A stretch of DNA of 64,000 nt from Planobispora rosea (lineage in GTDB: Bacteria > Actinomycetota > Actinomycetes > Streptosporangiales > Streptosporangiaceae), in contig NZ_BMQP01000022.1 of the NCBI RefSeq assembly GCF_014648175.1, forward strand, positions 1 to 64,000, given 5' to 3'. A program made the translations under genes and the position numbers. This document shows, in pieces, positions 63,051 through 64,000 of the stretch. Each line of letters starts with the position of its first letter. Within the stretch, counting starts at the first letter, position 1. Below the pieces are notes generated by a model, which did no database searches, was not told the DNA's origin, and worked only from the letters and a program-made list of their open reading frames with translations.

Positions 63051-63952
63051 CGGGAGGCCGCCTTCCGGTAGCGGGCGATCAGCGCGACCACCGAGAGCGC
63101 GATCAGACCGACCATGATCATGATTGCGGCGGCGACGCCGACGCCCTCCGGGTAACCGCCGGGACCGGAGCCGTCCATGCCGAAGACGCCGACCTGGACG
63201 GCCGCGTCCACCAGGAAGAACGGGCTGATCAGCCAGGCCCAGGAGGCGGCGGCGAAGTCACCGGCCTGCTCCAGCACCCTGCCCACGGCGGTCGAGACGC
63301 CCGTGGACAGGAGGTAGAACGCGATGACCGCGGCCACGCCCAGGCCGCGCCGCGGGGTGAAGGAGGCGATCGCGACGCCGAGCGCGGCCAGCAGCACCGA
63401 CAGGGCGAGCGCTCCGGCCATGCCCGCGAGGTACTCGGAGGTCCGTACGGCGCCGGGCATGTCGACGACCAGCTCGCCGACGAACAGCACGGTCAGCGGT
63501 ACGGCCGTCAGCAGGAACAGCGCGGCCGTCATCGCCGCCAGCTTGGCGCCCACGTAGTCCCAGAGGGTCACCGGCCGCGACAGATAGAGCGGCAGCACCC
63601 GGAAGCGCAGGTCGGGGGCCACGGTGTACGGCGACTGCGAGGCGAGGAAGATCGCCGGGATGGCCTGCATCACGATCGCGTACTCGGTGTAGCGCACCCC
63701 CCTCTCCTGGAGGATCGCCATCATCGCGATGGAGACCACAGCCGGGAGCATCATGATCCCGAAGAGCACGAAGGGAATGATCTTCGCGCGCGCCGTGCGG
63801 CCCAGCCCGAAGACCCCGCGCAGGCTGTGCACGGCCAGCGCTGCGGCGGCGTGGCCGCGGCCCAGGCGCGGCCCGTCGTAGTGCCGGTACCCGATGTCGT
63901 GGATGACGCCGGCCGGGGCGGGGGGCGGGGGAGCGGGAAGGCTCTCAGACAT
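63047..63952 (-). CDS. ABC-2 type transporter permease
   Basis: 301 residues, with about six hydrophobic segments (IIPFVLFGIMMLPAVVSIAM, ALALSVLLAALGVAIASF, AAIMIMVGLIALSVVALIAR) after a ~35-residue cytoplasmic start. RFRVLPLYLSRPVTLWDYVG corresponds to the ABC-2 coupling loop. It overlaps the ATPase gene on one side and the partial gene at the window end by 8 bases on the other, so the operon alternates ATPase and permease. Confidence 0.85.
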   Translation of the reverse strand: MSESLPAPPPPAPAGVIHDIGYRHYDGPRLGRGHAAAALAVHSLRGVFGLGRTARAKIIPFVLFGIMMLPAVVSIAMMAILQERGVRYTEYAIVMQAIPAIFLASQSPYTVAPDLRFRVLPLYLSRPVTLWDYVGAKLAAMTAALFLLTAVPLTVLFVGELVVDMPGAVRTSEYLAGMAGALALSVLLAALGVAIASFTPRRGLGVAAVIAFYLLSTGVSTAVGRVLEQAGDFAAASWAWLISPFFLVDAAVQVGVFGMDGSGPGGYPEGVGVAAAIMIMVGLIALSVVALIARYRKAASR

Positions 63953-64000
63953 CGGCGGGCTCCTTGAAGACGTCCTCGATGCGACGGCGGCCCTGTTCGA
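63945..64000 (-). CDS. C-terminal end of the next operon gene (partial), probably an ABC ATPase
   Basis: Only the last 18 codons lie in the window (…RRRIEDVFKEPADV, stop at 63947-63945). The frame overlaps the permease start by 8 bases (ATGTCTGA), the spacing used inside this operon. A tail of the form IEDVF is common at the end of ABC ATP-binding subunits, and the ATPase-permease alternation supports that, but the fragment is too short for certainty. Confidence 0.55.
   Translation of the reverse strand, partial: EQGRRRIEDVFKEPADV

Noticed and set aside
59983..64000. PAS-LuxR regulator and ABC-2 operon as part of the GE2270 system
   Set aside because: They are more than 34 kb from the cluster, separated by housekeeping genes, with no shared motif I can see.

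Overview
The window comes from a high-GC actinobacterium of the Streptosporangiales type. GTG starts are frequent, stop codons overlap start codons, and the order is rpoB-rpoC, then rpsL-rpsG-fusA-tuf, then the S10, spc and alpha ribosomal operons. The precursor peptide at 13614-13781 ends in SCNCVCGFCCSCSPSA, which I recognise as the core of the thiopeptide GE2270A. The gene set and order match what I recall of the pbt cluster of Planobispora rosea. The organism is therefore most likely P. rosea or a very close GE2270 producer; this is an inference from memory, not a database match.

Layout. (1) 1-3981: 3' end of rpoB and complete rpoC, closed by a terminator. (2) 4161-25710: a 17-gene thiopeptide cluster, all on the + strand. 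pbtR-G1-B1-O form one overlapping operon. A second promoter precedes pbtX-M1-M2-A. A strong stem-loop separates the precursor pbtA from the tightly overlapping pbtB-C-D-E-F-G-H-M3-M4. (3) 25894-30475: the str operon (rpsL, rpsG, fusA, tuf) with its own promoter. (4) 30476-49083: S10, spc and alpha operons with secY, adk, map, infA, rpmJ, rpoA and rplQ, punctuated by many perfect stem-loops. A DUF1707 membrane protein and a small secreted protein sit between map and infA. (5) 49164-58762: truA, a secreted peptidase-like hydrolase, three minus-strand envelope genes (two paralogous membrane-anchored proteins and a CAP-domain protein), then rplM-rpsI-glmM. (6) 59012-64000: a secreted cutinase-like hydrolase, a PAS-LuxR regulator, a small secreted protein, and an ABC-2 transporter operon that runs off the end.

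How it works together. PbtA has a 39-residue leader and a 16-residue core. PbtF/PbtG (with PbtE) should make six thiazoles from Cys2, 4, 6, 9, 10 and 12. PbtB/PbtC should dehydrate serines through glutamylation and elimination. PbtD should close the central pyridine between Ser1 and Ser11. PbtM1, M2, M3, M4 and O are expected to supply N-, C- and O-methylation and hydroxylation. PbtG1/PbtB1 are extra copies that may make the C-terminal oxazoline. GE2270A inhibits elongation factor Tu. The tuf gene about 3.6 kb downstream encodes an EF-Tu with Ser at E. coli position 257 and Ala at 275, the two positions where substitutions are known to give GE2270A resistance. The antibiotic and its drug-proof target thus lie side by side, with the cluster inserted between rpoC and rpsL.
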